This document shows positions 26,241 through 33,880 of a DNA stretch of 64,000 nt, piece after piece; the first letter of the stretch is position 1, and each line of letters opens with the position of its first letter. Made by a program: the position numbers and the translations under genes. The stretch is taken from positions 186,001 through 250,000 of the forward strand of contig NZ_BOOO01000019.1 in assembly GCF_016863275.1 (NCBI RefSeq). Direction: 5' to 3'. Below the pieces are notes generated by a model. The model was not told the DNA's origin, ran no database searches, and saw only the letters and a list, made by a program, of their open reading frames with translations. Origin of the DNA: Planotetraspora mira (GTDB taxonomy: Bacteria; Actinomycetota; Actinomycetes; Streptosporangiales; Streptosporangiaceae).

Positions 26241-28775
26241 TCACCGATTGGTGGATGTGACGTGAACGGTGGTGTCGACCCAGTCGACGTGCACGCCGAT
26301 GTCGTCCGGAGTCGCGGTCTCGCTGCGCAGGCACAGGGTTCGGACGCCGTGGACCTCCAGGCAGAAGGTCGTGACGGGCTTGCCCGCCTCGACCACGGCG
26401 GTGAAGAGTTCGTCGTCGTCCGCGAGCACACTGACCCTGGCGCTGCCGGTGGACTCGTCGTCGACGCCCACGGCGCCGGTGAACGTCCCGGCGCGTCCGC
26501 CGAGGTGGAAGTGCGCCTCCGAGTACGGCGCCGCGCCGAGGCCGCGTTCGAACGCCTGGCCGGCCACGCGCATGGGCCGCCCGTCGCCGGGGTTTCCCGC
26601 CCCGTTCGACTGGTCGCGTTCGACGGGGCCGTCGTCGTTGACGAAAGCGATCATCGGCAGGTCCGACAACGCGTACTCGCCGGGGGTCAGGGGGCGCACC
26701 ACACGCGCGTGCGAGACGACCGGGACCACCCCGTCGCCGTCCCGCTCGACCGTGACGACGCCGAGTCGCCCGGGCCGCAGCGAACGATCGGGCCGTACGG
26801 CCCAGCCGGTCTCTCCGGAGCGGTGGGCGGACCACCCCGCCGGCAGGCGCAGCCGGGCGTCCGCGTCGGTCGTCAGCGACGCGGTTCCGTCGGCTCCGAC
26901 CTCGGCGACGGCCGGGTGCACGATCGGCTCGGGAAGAAGTGGACGTGGCGCGGCCCGGAAGAGCGCCGTGTCCGCCGGGGCCACGATCGCGACGAAGCCG
27001 CCGTCGCGGGCGACCTCGACGTCGATCGCATCCGTCGCGGTCGTGGTCGTCTCCGCGAGCCCGGTCGCCGGCACCTCGGCGGACGTCGGCGCCGCGTCGC
27101 CGACGACCCAGACCTGGGCGTCCGGCCCCGCCCGGAGCGCGTCCAACGGCACCCGGACGGTGCGCGCGTCCCCTGTGGCGATGCCGCCGACGAACCATCG
27201 GTCGCCGGCTCGGCGGGCGATGACCGCGTGGGTGTCGGGGTCGCCGGCCAGCAGGACCGTCTCGTCCCAGACCGGTGCCAGCTCCGCGAGGAACCGGGCC
27301 GCGGGCGGACGTGAGGCGTAGGCGTCGACGTGGTCGGCGAAGTGGGTGATCCCGGATTCGAACGCCACCGAGAGTCCGAGTTCGTGGCCGTCGCTGGTCG
27401 TGCGGTTCGCGGCGCCGAACGCGACGGGCGTGGCGTCCATCGCCCCGACGACGTTGCGGGTGAACGGCTGGACGACGTTGTGGGACGCGGTGAGCGCCTG
27501 GTTCTCGAAGAACACGTAGTATTCGGCGCCGCGGATCGCCTCGTACCCGATGACCTGGGGGAAGGTTCGCGCCCAGCCACGCGGGATGACCGATCCGTGG
27601 AAGTTCACCATGAGGCCGAGCCGTGCGGTCTCGGCGAGGATCGTGTCGTACCAGCGGTAACGGTCCTTCGACTCCGACTCCATGAAGTCGACCTTGATCC
27701 CGGCGACGCCCCAGGAGCGCCACAACGCCAGCTTCCGGAGGTCCTCCGGGCTGTTGAGGTCACGCCAGATGGTCCACAGGTGCACCTGGATTCCCCGCCG
27801 GCTCGCGTAGGCGACGATCTCCGGCACCCAGGTCTCCTCCCATCCGCAGTCGATGAGCAGGTGTTCCCAGCCGAGGTCGGCGGCGACGTCGACGAAGTGC
27901 CGCTGCTTGTCCAACTGGGCGCCCGAGTAGAAGTCCGACCACCACGACCAGGCCGCGCGACCCGGCCGGACCCACTCCGCGTCCTCCAGGTCGGGAGAGA
28001 CGGGCGGCGCGAGCTCGTCGACGAGCAGCGAGGACACGAGCTCGGGCAGTGTCCCGACGAGGAAGACGCGCCACGGCGTGACCACCCCGCGGGTGACCTC
28101 GACGGCGTCGTCGGCGAGTGTGAACCGCAACGTCCGGCTCCCGTCCGCGCCGGGCTCACCCACCTCGGCGTGCGCGCCGGCGAAGCGGCCGTCGATCCCC
28201 GACTCGGTGATCAGCACGTGCGCCGCCTCGTCAAGCCGGGCGAGGAACGGGAAGCCGTACGCGCCACCTGCCAGTTCGGCCGTGTCCGCGCCGAAGCGGG
28301 GGGTCTCGTACCAGGTCTGGTAGTCGAGCACCCAGCTCCTCGCCCCGGAGGGAAGCGTGACGGCGGTGCGGTCCGCCGTGACGCGGGCGGTCCCGTCGAG
28401 CGTGGGCATCGCGTAGCGGATCGCGACGCCGTCGCGCGCCGTGCGCAGGATCACCTGCCATTCGACGCCACCGGCCTCACGGAAGGTGTGCACGCGCTCG
28501 TGGTGCTCGTAGTCGTGCTCGCCTGCGGCCTTGCCCGAGCGGAGGCTGATCCGATCACGAACCGTGCGGTCCGAGACGTGCACGAGTTCCGCGTCGACGC
28601 CGAGTTCGGCCCCGTCGACCGTGAACCCGAGCGGCACCCGGTCAAGGATGATCGCGTCGTTCCAGGTGACGGTCAGTCGCACGCCCGTGTCCGCGTCTCG
28701 GACCAGGGCGCTCACCGCGCCTGTGCTCACCGCGTCCGTGCTCGTCGCGGGGAGGGGGCGTACGTCGTCGCTCAA
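26241..28775 (-). CDS. GH97 glycosidase with C-terminal NPCBM module
   Basis: An 844-residue protein: N-terminal beta-sandwich (about 20-265), TIM barrel (270-560) and a C-terminal NPCBM/CBM51-like domain (about 700-844; LSDLPMIAFVNDDGPVERD, then RGLGAAPYSEAHFHLGG). The barrel segment AGIKVDFMESESKDRYRWY carries Asp363 where retaining GH97 alpha-galactosidases have their nucleophile, and YEAIRG (Glu412) supplies an acid/base candidate. Inverting GH97 alpha-glucosidases lack that Asp, so a retaining alpha-galactosidase is favoured. No export signal is visible although carbohydrate-binding modules usually occur on exported enzymes. It starts at TTG 28775 with GGAG upstream and is the first gene of the operon. 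Confidence 0.88.
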   Translation of the reverse strand: MSDDVRPLPATSTDAVSTGAVSALVRDADTGVRLTVTWNDAIILDRVPLGFTVDGAELGVDAELVHVSDRTVRDRISLRSGKAAGEHDYEHHERVHTFREAGGVEWQVILRTARDGVAIRYAMPTLDGTARVTADRTAVTLPSGARSWVLDYQTWYETPRFGADTAELAGGAYGFPFLARLDEAAHVLITESGIDGRFAGAHAEVGEPGADGSRTLRFTLADDAVEVTRGVVTPWRVFLVGTLPELVSSLLVDELAPPVSPDLEDAEWVRPGRAAWSWWSDFYSGAQLDKQRHFVDVAADLGWEHLLIDCGWEETWVPEIVAYASRRGIQVHLWTIWRDLNSPEDLRKLALWRSWGVAGIKVDFMESESKDRYRWYDTILAETARLGLMVNFHGSVIPRGWARTFPQVIGYEAIRGAEYYVFFENQALTASHNVVQPFTRNVVGAMDATPVAFGAANRTTSDGHELGLSVAFESGITHFADHVDAYASRPPAARFLAELAPVWDETVLLAGDPDTHAVIARRAGDRWFVGGIATGDARTVRVPLDALRAGPDAQVWVVGDAAPTSAEVPATGLAETTTTATDAIDVEVARDGGFVAIVAPADTALFRAAPRPLLPEPIVHPAVAEVGADGTASLTTDADARLRLPAGWSAHRSGETGWAVRPDRSLRPGRLGVVTVERDGDGVVPVVSHARVVRPLTPGEYALSDLPMIAFVNDDGPVERDQSNGAGNPGDGRPMRVAGQAFERGLGAAPYSEAHFHLGGRAGTFTGAVGVDDESTGSARVSVLADDDELFTAVVEAGKPVTTFCLEVHGVRTLCLRSETATPDDIGVHVDWVDTTVHVTSTNR

Positions 28776-29136
28776 CAGTTCTCCATCGGATGCCGCAGGG
28801 TTGTTCGAGGGGCCATGACCCGCTGTGTAGGGGTGACGCTATAGGTCGTCTCGTCCTCGACCACATGGGCCTTCGTAGTTGCGGGATGGACAATCCGACG
28901 ATTCCGGGAGGCGCCGCTGCGGGGGTGCGCCGGGTGGCTTGGACCCTCACATCACGACGTCAGGTGAGTCGACTGTCGCGGTCGCCCCGAATGCGCGCTC
29001 GCTCAGGATGGTGTTTACGCCGGAACTCAGCGGAAGTCCGGCGGTCGCCGTCGCGGGGCGCCGGCAACCGACGGCCACCCGGACGGTCGAGGGGATCCTC
29101 GGCCGCGCAGAGGACGAGGCCGCCGCCGAGTGACCT
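28776..29136. other. Gene-poor 361-bp interval; operon promoter region
   Basis: This is the interval upstream of the GH97 operon, between it and the end of the XRE gene. A short + strand open frame (28879-29133) has no recognisable domain and no good ribosome site. No clear repeat or operator was found. It probably holds the promoter of the GH97 operon; the reverse-strand CTATAG near 28840 is a weak -10 candidate. Confidence 0.4.
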
Positions 29137-29988
29137 CTATCGGCTGACCTTCATCGGGCGTCCTTCCGCGCTCCGGAGCGGGGTGACAGCCCGCAGCCCG
29201 GCGAGTGCGCGCTCGGACGGGCTGCCGGGCTCGGCCTGGAAGACGACGAGTTTCTGGCCGGGCGCGCCGTCGATGCTCAGCGCCTGGTAGGAGAGGGACA
29301 GCTCTCCGACATCGGGGTAACGGAAGCGAATGGCGTCGGGGGTTTTCGTCCGTACGTCATGGCGGGCCCACATCCGGCGGAAGTCCTCACTCGCCCGCGA
29401 GAGTTCCTCGACCAACTCGAGCAGGGCCCGGTCGCACCCCGTTCCCGCGGCGGCACGCAGATGGGCCACCACACCATGGGCCTCGTCCTCCCAGTCCAGC
29501 CATATCTCGCGGGTCGCGGGTTCCAGGAAGGTCAGCCGCATGATGTTGTCGCGATGCTCCAACCCTTCATAAAGAGCCTCGAACGCCGAGTTCTGAACCA
29601 GGATGTCCAGAAGGCGGTTCACCACGAGGGCCGGCTTGTCGTGCCAGGTTTCCATGAGCCGCAGGATGTCCGGGTGAACCCGATCTTCCTGCTCGGGGGA
29701 CGTGCCGTCGCCCGCCGTCAGGCGTGCGAGATCGTGGAGGTGGCGGGCGGCCTCGGGACCGAGTTGGAGGACCCCCGCCAGGGCGCCGAGCACCTGATCC
29801 GAGGGTCGGCGCTCCCGGCCCTGCTCCAGGCGCGTGTAGTAGTCGATGCTGACACCGGCCAGCATCGCCACCTCCTGACGTCGCAGGCCGGGCGTCCTGC
29901 GACGATCACCGGCCTGCCTCAGCCCCACCTGATCAGGAGTCGTGAGCTGGCGCCGAGCGCGGAGAAACTCACCCAGACGGCTACTCAT
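29137..29988 (-). CDS. XRE-family regulator with MmyB-like ligand domain
   Basis: A 283-residue protein. An N-terminal helix-turn-helix (residues about 5-80, with the typical PGLRRQEVAMLAGVS and YYTRLEQGRERRPS) is followed by the MmyB-like PAS-related domain (WHDKPALVVNRLLDILVQN, then FRYPDVGELSLSYQAL). Members bind a fatty-acid-like ligand in structures and usually sit beside a dehydrogenase they control. Here the neighbour upstream is the MarR gene and no obvious target lies downstream. ATG 29988 was chosen over ATG 29997; neither has a Shine-Dalgarno, so a leaderless mRNA is possible (TACTAT lies 7 nt before 29988). Confidence 0.86.
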   Translation of the reverse strand: MSSRLGEFLRARRQLTTPDQVGLRQAGDRRRTPGLRRQEVAMLAGVSIDYYTRLEQGRERRPSDQVLGALAGVLQLGPEAARHLHDLARLTAGDGTSPEQEDRVHPDILRLMETWHDKPALVVNRLLDILVQNSAFEALYEGLEHRDNIMRLTFLEPATREIWLDWEDEAHGVVAHLRAAAGTGCDRALLELVEELSRASEDFRRMWARHDVRTKTPDAIRFRYPDVGELSLSYQALSIDGAPGQKLVVFQAEPGSPSERALAGLRAVTPLRSAEGRPMKVSR

Positions 29989-30075
29989 GGCGTGCATAGT
30001 AAGAAATAGCAGGTCAAGGCCGTTTAAAGCGCCGATCATAGGGACCGGACGCACGCCGAAGCGGGGGCGAGACGC

Positions 30076-30543
30076 TCACGTTCCGAACCAGCTGACGGTA
30101 TCGACGCGTAGCTCGGCGGAGCCTACGGCTGTCCGCAGTGCGTCTTCCAGATCCGCCAGGCGATCGACGCCGAGGGTGGCCGCCCAGTCGGCACGCAGCT
30201 CATCGAAGATGATCGCTGATCGGCCGAGCGCGTCGATGCCGCGGGGAGTGAGACGGATGAGCTTGCGCCGCCCGTCCACCGGATCATCCACACGTTCGGC
30301 GTATCCGAGTTCCTCGAGTCGATCGACGGTCTTGCCTGCGGCCTGCTTGGACACGCCGAGCCGGCGGCCCATTTCGCTGGCCGACGCGCCGTCGAGGCCG
30401 ATGGCCTGCATCGCGAACCCGTACACCGGCCGCACGTCCGGGTGGCCCTGGCGGGCCAGCTCGGCGTTGAGCCGGTCGATGAGCGCGCGGAAGCCCGCGA
30501 GCAGCAGCAGCGGCAGCTCGAAGCCGGGACGGCCCTCAGTCAT
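30076..30543 (-). CDS. MarR-family transcriptional regulator
   Basis: A 155-residue winged-helix regulator: ASASEMGRRLGVSKQAAGKTVDRLEELGYAERV in two overlapping motif blocks gives the HTH (about 55-85), and DGRRKLIRLTPRG the wing. MarR proteins are dimers that release DNA on binding phenolic, oxidant or lipid ligands. The ATG at 30543 is 68 nt from the divergent AhpD-like gene; two 14-bp direct repeats with palindromic cores lie between them, so it probably represses that gene and itself. Confidence 0.9.
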   Translation of the reverse strand: MTEGRPGFELPLLLLAGFRALIDRLNAELARQGHPDVRPVYGFAMQAIGLDGASASEMGRRLGVSKQAAGKTVDRLEELGYAERVDDPVDGRRKLIRLTPRGIDALGRSAIIFDELRADWAATLGVDRLADLEDALRTAVGSAELRVDTVSWFGT

Positions 30544-30551
30544 TGCGCAAC

Positions 30552-30586
30552 TCGACAACCAGGTTTACCATTTCGACAACCACGTT
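30552..30586. promoter_or_regulatory. Tandem operator repeats, probable MarR sites
   Basis: TCGACAACCAGGTT (30552-30565) and TCGACAACCACGTT (30573-30586) are direct repeats differing at one base with a 21-bp period, exactly two helical turns. Each contains a small palindrome: AACC-A-GGTT in the first and CAAC-CAC-GTTG in the second. They lie in the divergent promoter region of the MarR and AhpD-like genes. Confidence 0.6.
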
Positions 30587-30611
30587 GCCTATTTTAGTGC
30601 GAGGAATCGTC

Positions 30612-31166
30612 ATGACCTTCACCGACCACACGATCGAGTCCGCGCCGGCCGCCGCCCGCCGCTCCATGGAGGCCGTACTCAAGCACCAGGGATATCTGCC
30701 CTCGGCCGTTGGCCGTCTCGCCGGCTCGCCCCAACTCCTCAACGGTTTCCTGCAGATCAGCGGCCTGTTCGAGACGACCACCCTGGAGCCGATCGCCCGC
30801 GAGGTCCTCGTCATGACCATCGCGACGCGCAACGGCTGCCACCTGTGCGTCGCCATGCACTCGGCCAAGCTCACCTCCCTGGAAGCCGACCCCACCTTGA
30901 TCGCCGCGTTGCGGGAACAGCGGCCGCTGGACGATGCGCGACTCGAAGCCATCCGGCTGTTCACCCTGGACGTGGTCGCCACCTCCGGAGCGGTCACCCC
31001 CGACACGTTGCGCTCGTTCCTTGAGCACGGCTACACGGAGCAGAACGCGCTGGAGGTGGTCCTCGGCATCGGCGCGTACACCTTGTCCACGCTGGCCAAC
31101 AGAATGACCGGCGCACCCGTGGACGAGGCCCTTCAGCCCTTCGCCTGGAGCGAGCACGCCGCCTGA
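30612..31166 (+). CDS. Carboxymuconolactone decarboxylase/AhpD-like protein
   Basis: A 184-residue all-helical protein of the CMD/AhpD family. The redox motif is complete: RNGCHLCVAMH gives Cys76, Cys79 and His83, and Glu64 matches the AhpD proton-relay glutamate. The family works as thiol-disulfide alkylhydroperoxidase or as decarboxylase; the CxxC with His favours the peroxidase branch. GAGGA is 6 nt before the ATG at 30612; upstream in-frame starts would run through the operator. Probably derepressed by oxidant or phenolic ligand via the divergent MarR protein. Confidence 0.88.
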   Translation: MTFTDHTIESAPAAARRSMEAVLKHQGYLPSAVGRLAGSPQLLNGFLQISGLFETTTLEPIAREVLVMTIATRNGCHLCVAMHSAKLTSLEADPTLIAALREQRPLDDARLEAIRLFTLDVVATSGAVTPDTLRSFLEHGYTEQNALEVVLGIGAYTLSTLANRMTGAPVDEALQPFAWSEHAA

Positions 31167-31287
31167 ACGAGCAGTTCAGCGTGAACCGGCAACAAGCCAT
31201 CGTGCGAGGCCGGTTTCAGCGAATGGCCCACCGGGCCGAAGAATCGGGCATATCGCACATATATGTACATTCGAAATCCGACATATA

Positions 31288-31316
31288 CGACAATCTATAT
31301 CAAAATGATCTAGACT
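31288..31316 (+). promoter_or_regulatory. Candidate promoter of leader A
   Basis: CGACAA (31288-31293) and TAGACT (31311-31316) are separated by 17 nt in an AT-rich stretch that stands out from the surrounding high-GC DNA. The paralogous locus has a similar arrangement (TGACAT at 33242-33247 and TCTAGC at 33265-33270). Transcription from here would give a leader of about 180 nt. Confidence 0.45.
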
Positions 31317-31319
31317 AAC

Positions 31320-31500
31320 CTAAAGCAGTTAATAACGAGATAAGCAAGCGCCAATATCCCGTGATCATCGTTTATCACCCTCTCTGCGCGGAAAATAAGA
31401 CAAAGCAGGCACTACCTATCAAAGGTAGCCTGACGGACATTTTCCACATCATTGGGAAAACGTCGCAGCGTAGAGAAATCAAACCTTTCACGGGGGAAAA
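31320..31500 (+). ncRNA. Structured 5' leader A (candidate cis-regulatory RNA)
   Basis: An AT-rich leader before the first small secreted protein. In order it has box 1 AATAACGAGATAAGC (31331-31345), a weak hairpin GTGAT/ATCAC (31361-31378), box 2 CGGAAAATAAGACAA (31389-31403), a bulged hairpin CAGG-ca-CTACCT-loop ATCAA-AGGTAG-CCTG (31406-31432), a second hairpin GACATTTTCC/GGAAAACGTC (31436-31464, one mismatch) and GGGGGA just before the ATG. The same order occurs before the paralogue at 33457. Cis-regulatory function is inference; no known riboswitch class was recognised. Confidence 0.5.
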
Positions 31501-31854
31501 ATGCCCAACTTCAAGAGCCTCGTCGGGGTTCTCGCCATCAGCACCGCGCTGACCGGCGGGGCCGTCGCGCTCGGCACCGCGGTCACCACCGGCGCAGCGA
31601 ACGCCAGCACTGTCATGGGTTGCGGCGGCGGCTGCGGAGGTGGCGGTTGCGGATGGGGCCGCGGGCACCGCAACCACAACCGCAACTTCAACCACCAGCG
31701 GCAGCACACCCGTCAGCGCCAGCACCAGAACCAGCACCTGCTGCGCGACTTCACGCTGATCGTGACGCCGTTCCAATCGAGCGACACCCAGGCCACTCCG
31801 TGGCAGAGGCAGGCCACCGACTCGGCGGCTCACCCGATCACCGGCCTGAACTGA
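31501..31854 (+). CDS. Small secreted Gly/Cys/His-rich protein A
   Basis: A 117-residue protein of unknown function. Residues 1-36 form a signal peptide with cleavage after AANA. The mature part starts with a Gly/Cys run (three Cys in CGGGCGGGGC), continues with a His/Asn/Arg/Gln-rich basic stretch (RGHRNHNRNFNHQRQH) and then LLRDFTLIVTPFQ before a low-complexity tail. Cys and His content suggests possible metal binding; basic charge could favour cell-wall contact. It is paralogous to the protein at 33457: the signal-peptide codons are almost identical. GGGGG lies 4 nt before the ATG. A strong terminator follows. Small size with such regulation suggests high expression under a specific condition. 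Confidence 0.75.
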   Translation: MPNFKSLVGVLAISTALTGGAVALGTAVTTGAANASTVMGCGGGCGGGGCGWGRGHRNHNRNFNHQRQHTRQRQHQNQHLLRDFTLIVTPFQSSDTQATPWQRQATDSAAHPITGLN

Positions 31855-31943
31855 CAATCGGGCCATGGACGTGCCGTACCTGGCCGTTTCCCGTAGAGCC
31901 GACCTGATGGCGCGCGCCGTCTAGTCCTTCTCGGGATCGACCG

Positions 31944-31987
31944 GAAGCCGGCCGCCGACGATTCGTTCCGTCAGCGGCCGGCTTCTT
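31944..31987. terminator. Terminator after secreted protein A
   Basis: A perfect 12-bp stem GAAGCCGGCCGC / GCGGCCGGCTTC with an 18-nt loop, followed by TT. It is 90 nt past the stop at 31854. The rest of the interval to 32197 holds only the short upstream region of the SUKH gene, with no other element seen. Confidence 0.75.
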
Positions 31988-32197
31988 GCGTCGGCGGCCT
32001 CACCCGAGCAGGGACACGACCACAGCTCCCCACTGCGGTCTCCATCCCGGCTCACCACCGCCTACAGCGTCACAGACCCGGCTGAGACGCCGGGCGCCGT
32101 CCCCGTACGCCCCCGAAAAACCGAGCGATCAGGTTATTGCGCGGACTGGGTCCGTTAGCAATCAGGAGCGCGCCATGCGTGGCTAAGATCGCCGGCT

Positions 32198-33037
32198 ATG
32201 ACGACGATCGACAGGTTGGCACACCTTGCGGCGCCCCCGGCGTCGCCGGTCGACGCGGACGAGGACTGGGCCGTGGCCGAGGCGGAGTTGGGCCTGGAAC
32301 TGCCTTCCGACTTCAAGGAACTGGTCCGGCGGTATGGCGTCGGCAACTTCTGCGATTACCTTTTCACGCATCCGATGCGCTCTTTGATCGACTACAACCT
32401 GGAACTGCTGGAGGCGAACCGGCTCGACCGGGTGGAGTACCCGAGTTGGTATCGGTACCCGCTCTACCCGGAACCGGGCGGGCTGCTGCTGTGGGGGGCG
32501 ACCTTCAGCGGCGATCGGCTGTGCTGGCTCACCGGCGGCCACCCGGATTCCTGGCCGGTGGTGGTGTGGAATCCACGCGACTCCGAGTTCCTGCCGCAGG
32601 GCGTGGGCGTGGTCGAATTCATCGAGGCCGGAGTCAGCGGACGGACCGAACTGTTCTTCGACGAAGACGAGGAGGACAAGACCGCGTGGTTCGAGCCTTA
32701 CCGAGAACTGGTCCAGGTCCATGTAAGGCTGGCCGACGGCGAATTCCCCTACCTTGATCGTCTTCGGATCTTGCGTGAGGCGCTGGCACCCACGGCCAAC
32801 CGAGGAAGCGTGGAGACCTTGGACGGAAGCCGGCAAGATCACTTCGCCGCCACCGAGGCGATGTGGAACGTGACCTACGAGACGATGTACGGCCACCAGA
32901 TCCGGATCGCGTTCCCTCCCGATTCCGAAGACGAGGTTCGTGTCAAGATCATGGCTGCGGTCGAGTCCATGGGATGCCAGGTGCTGTCCGCGGGTCGCGC
33001 CGACGGGGAGGCGGTTTGGGTCGCCGGCACGAACTGA
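32198..33037 (+). CDS. SUKH (SMI1/KNR4) family protein
   Basis: A 279-residue protein. The N-terminal 170 residues have the SUKH fold pattern: AEAELGLELPSDFKELVRRYGVGNF, given here only in part, is the diagnostic start, followed by LLLWGATFSGDRLCWLT and WPVVVWNPRDSEF. A C-terminal region of about 90 residues (from about 190) includes a further alpha/beta segment ending ADGEAVWVAGTN. In bacteria SUKH proteins often serve as immunity proteins against secreted nuclease-type toxins. No toxin gene is adjacent; the neighbours are two small secreted paralogues, so the role is open. No signal peptide. Confidence 0.82.
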   Translation: MTTIDRLAHLAAPPASPVDADEDWAVAEAELGLELPSDFKELVRRYGVGNFCDYLFTHPMRSLIDYNLELLEANRLDRVEYPSWYRYPLYPEPGGLLLWGATFSGDRLCWLTGGHPDSWPVVVWNPRDSEFLPQGVGVVEFIEAGVSGRTELFFDEDEEDKTAWFEPYRELVQVHVRLADGEFPYLDRLRILREALAPTANRGSVETLDGSRQDHFAATEAMWNVTYETMYGHQIRIAFPPDSEDEVRVKIMAAVESMGCQVLSAGRADGEAVWVAGTN

Positions 33038-33274
33038 CCTGGTACGGCAAACTCCCCCGCCGCCACCGGGCCACCATCGCCGTCGTCGACGGTCGGCTCG
33101 CACCGGCTTTGCGGTCAGGCACCCCTTCCTGACCTCCAGACCTTCGGCTGCGACGCGGAATCCGCCCCCTCGAGATGCGATCCACTGATTGGGAAATCCG
33201 AAATATCACCCCATATTCGGATATGCGAAATGCGACATAAATGACATTTCCCTGCAAGGTGCGCTCTAGCAGTC
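33038..33274. other. Intergenic interval upstream of leader B
   Basis: No gene seen. The last 90 nt (from 33185) are AT-rich and share GAAAT, CGACATA and GACA words with the region upstream of leader A; TGACAT (33242) and TCTAG (33265-33269) occupy the promoter position. Confidence 0.4.
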
Positions 33275-33456
33275 CAACGTCGTCAATAAAGAGATAAGCG
33301 GTATGTAAAAGCTGCCTATCACCGTTTGTCGCGCGAGCGACACGGAAAACAAGACAATGTATGGACGATCCACCAAGGATCGCCAGAAAAACATTTTCCA
33401 GTCTATTTGGAAAATGTCAGCGCATAGGGCACAAGTCCTTTCAAGGGGGAAATGAA
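33275..33456 (+). ncRNA. Structured 5' leader B (candidate cis-regulatory RNA)
   Basis: The second copy of the leader. It has box 1 AATAAAGAGATAAGC (33285-33299), a hairpin TGTCGC-GCGA-GCGACA with GNRA-type loop (33327-33342), box 2 CGGAAAACAAGACAA (33343-33357), a bulged hairpin TGG-a-CGATCC-loop ACCAA-GGATCG-CCA (33362-33385), a perfect 10-bp hairpin ACATTTTCCA/TGGAAAATGT (33391-33417), then AAGGGGG before the ATG. The bulged hairpin keeps stem length, bulge side and a 5-nt AYCAA loop relative to leader A while its stem bases differ, as expected for selected RNA structure. Function is inferred. Confidence 0.5.
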
Positions 33457-33873
33457 ATGCCCAACTTCAAGAGCCTCGTCGGAGTTCTCGCCATCAGCAC
33501 CGCGCTGACCGGCGGAGCCGTCGCGCTCGGTGCCGCTGTCACCAGCAGCGCCGCGAACGCCACCACCGTCATGGGTGGCGGCGGCGGCTGCGGCGGCGGT
33601 GGCTGGGGCCGGGGTCACCGGAACCGCAACCACAACTGGAGCCGCAACCAGGCGCGTCAGCACGAGCGTCAGCACCAGCACCAGCGCCAGTACCTGCTCC
33701 GCGACTTCACCCTGCTCGTGACGCCCTTCCAGAAGAGCGAGAACCAGGCCGTCACGCAGCAGAAGCAGGACACCGACTCCAAGTCGAAGGCGGAGGCCGA
33801 GGGCTACTACGGGGCGCCTCGTCCGGTCGTCACCGTCACGGCCACGCTGATTCCGCCCGCCCCAGTGGTGTGA
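33457..33873 (+). CDS. Small secreted Gly/His-rich protein B
   Basis: A 138-residue paralogue of the protein at 31501. The signal peptide (1-36, cleavage after AANA) is nearly the same at DNA level. The mature part keeps the Gly run but has one Cys, then the basic His/Asn/Arg/Gln region (RGHRNRNHNWSRNQ) and LLRDFTLLVTPFQ. It differs in a longer C-terminus with a Lys/Glu stretch and a Pro/Val-rich end (VVTVTATLIPPAPVV). Only one cysteine remains, so a Cys-based metal site common to both is unlikely, while the His-rich part is shared. The frame continues upstream into the leader; ATG 33457 is set by homology and AAGGGGG. Function unknown. Confidence 0.75.
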   Translation: MPNFKSLVGVLAISTALTGGAVALGAAVTSSAANATTVMGGGGGCGGGGWGRGHRNRNHNWSRNQARQHERQHQHQRQYLLRDFTLLVTPFQKSENQAVTQQKQDTDSKSKAEAEGYYGAPRPVVTVTATLIPPAPVV

Positions 33874-33880
33874 CCCGGTG

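Noticed and set aside
28879-29133. 84-codon + strand open frame
   Set aside because: No domain, no ribosome site, and composition like the surrounding non-coding DNA.
31320-31500. Leader as a ydaO (c-di-AMP), T-box or SAM riboswitch
   Set aside because: The consensus boxes of those classes are absent; the conserved words here (GAGATAAGC, CGGAAAA-AAGACAA) do not fit them as far as I recall.
32198-33037. Toxin-immunity locus
   Set aside because: The SUKH domain is present but no polymorphic-toxin features (RHS, PT-HINT, WXG100, nuclease tail) occur in the neighbours.
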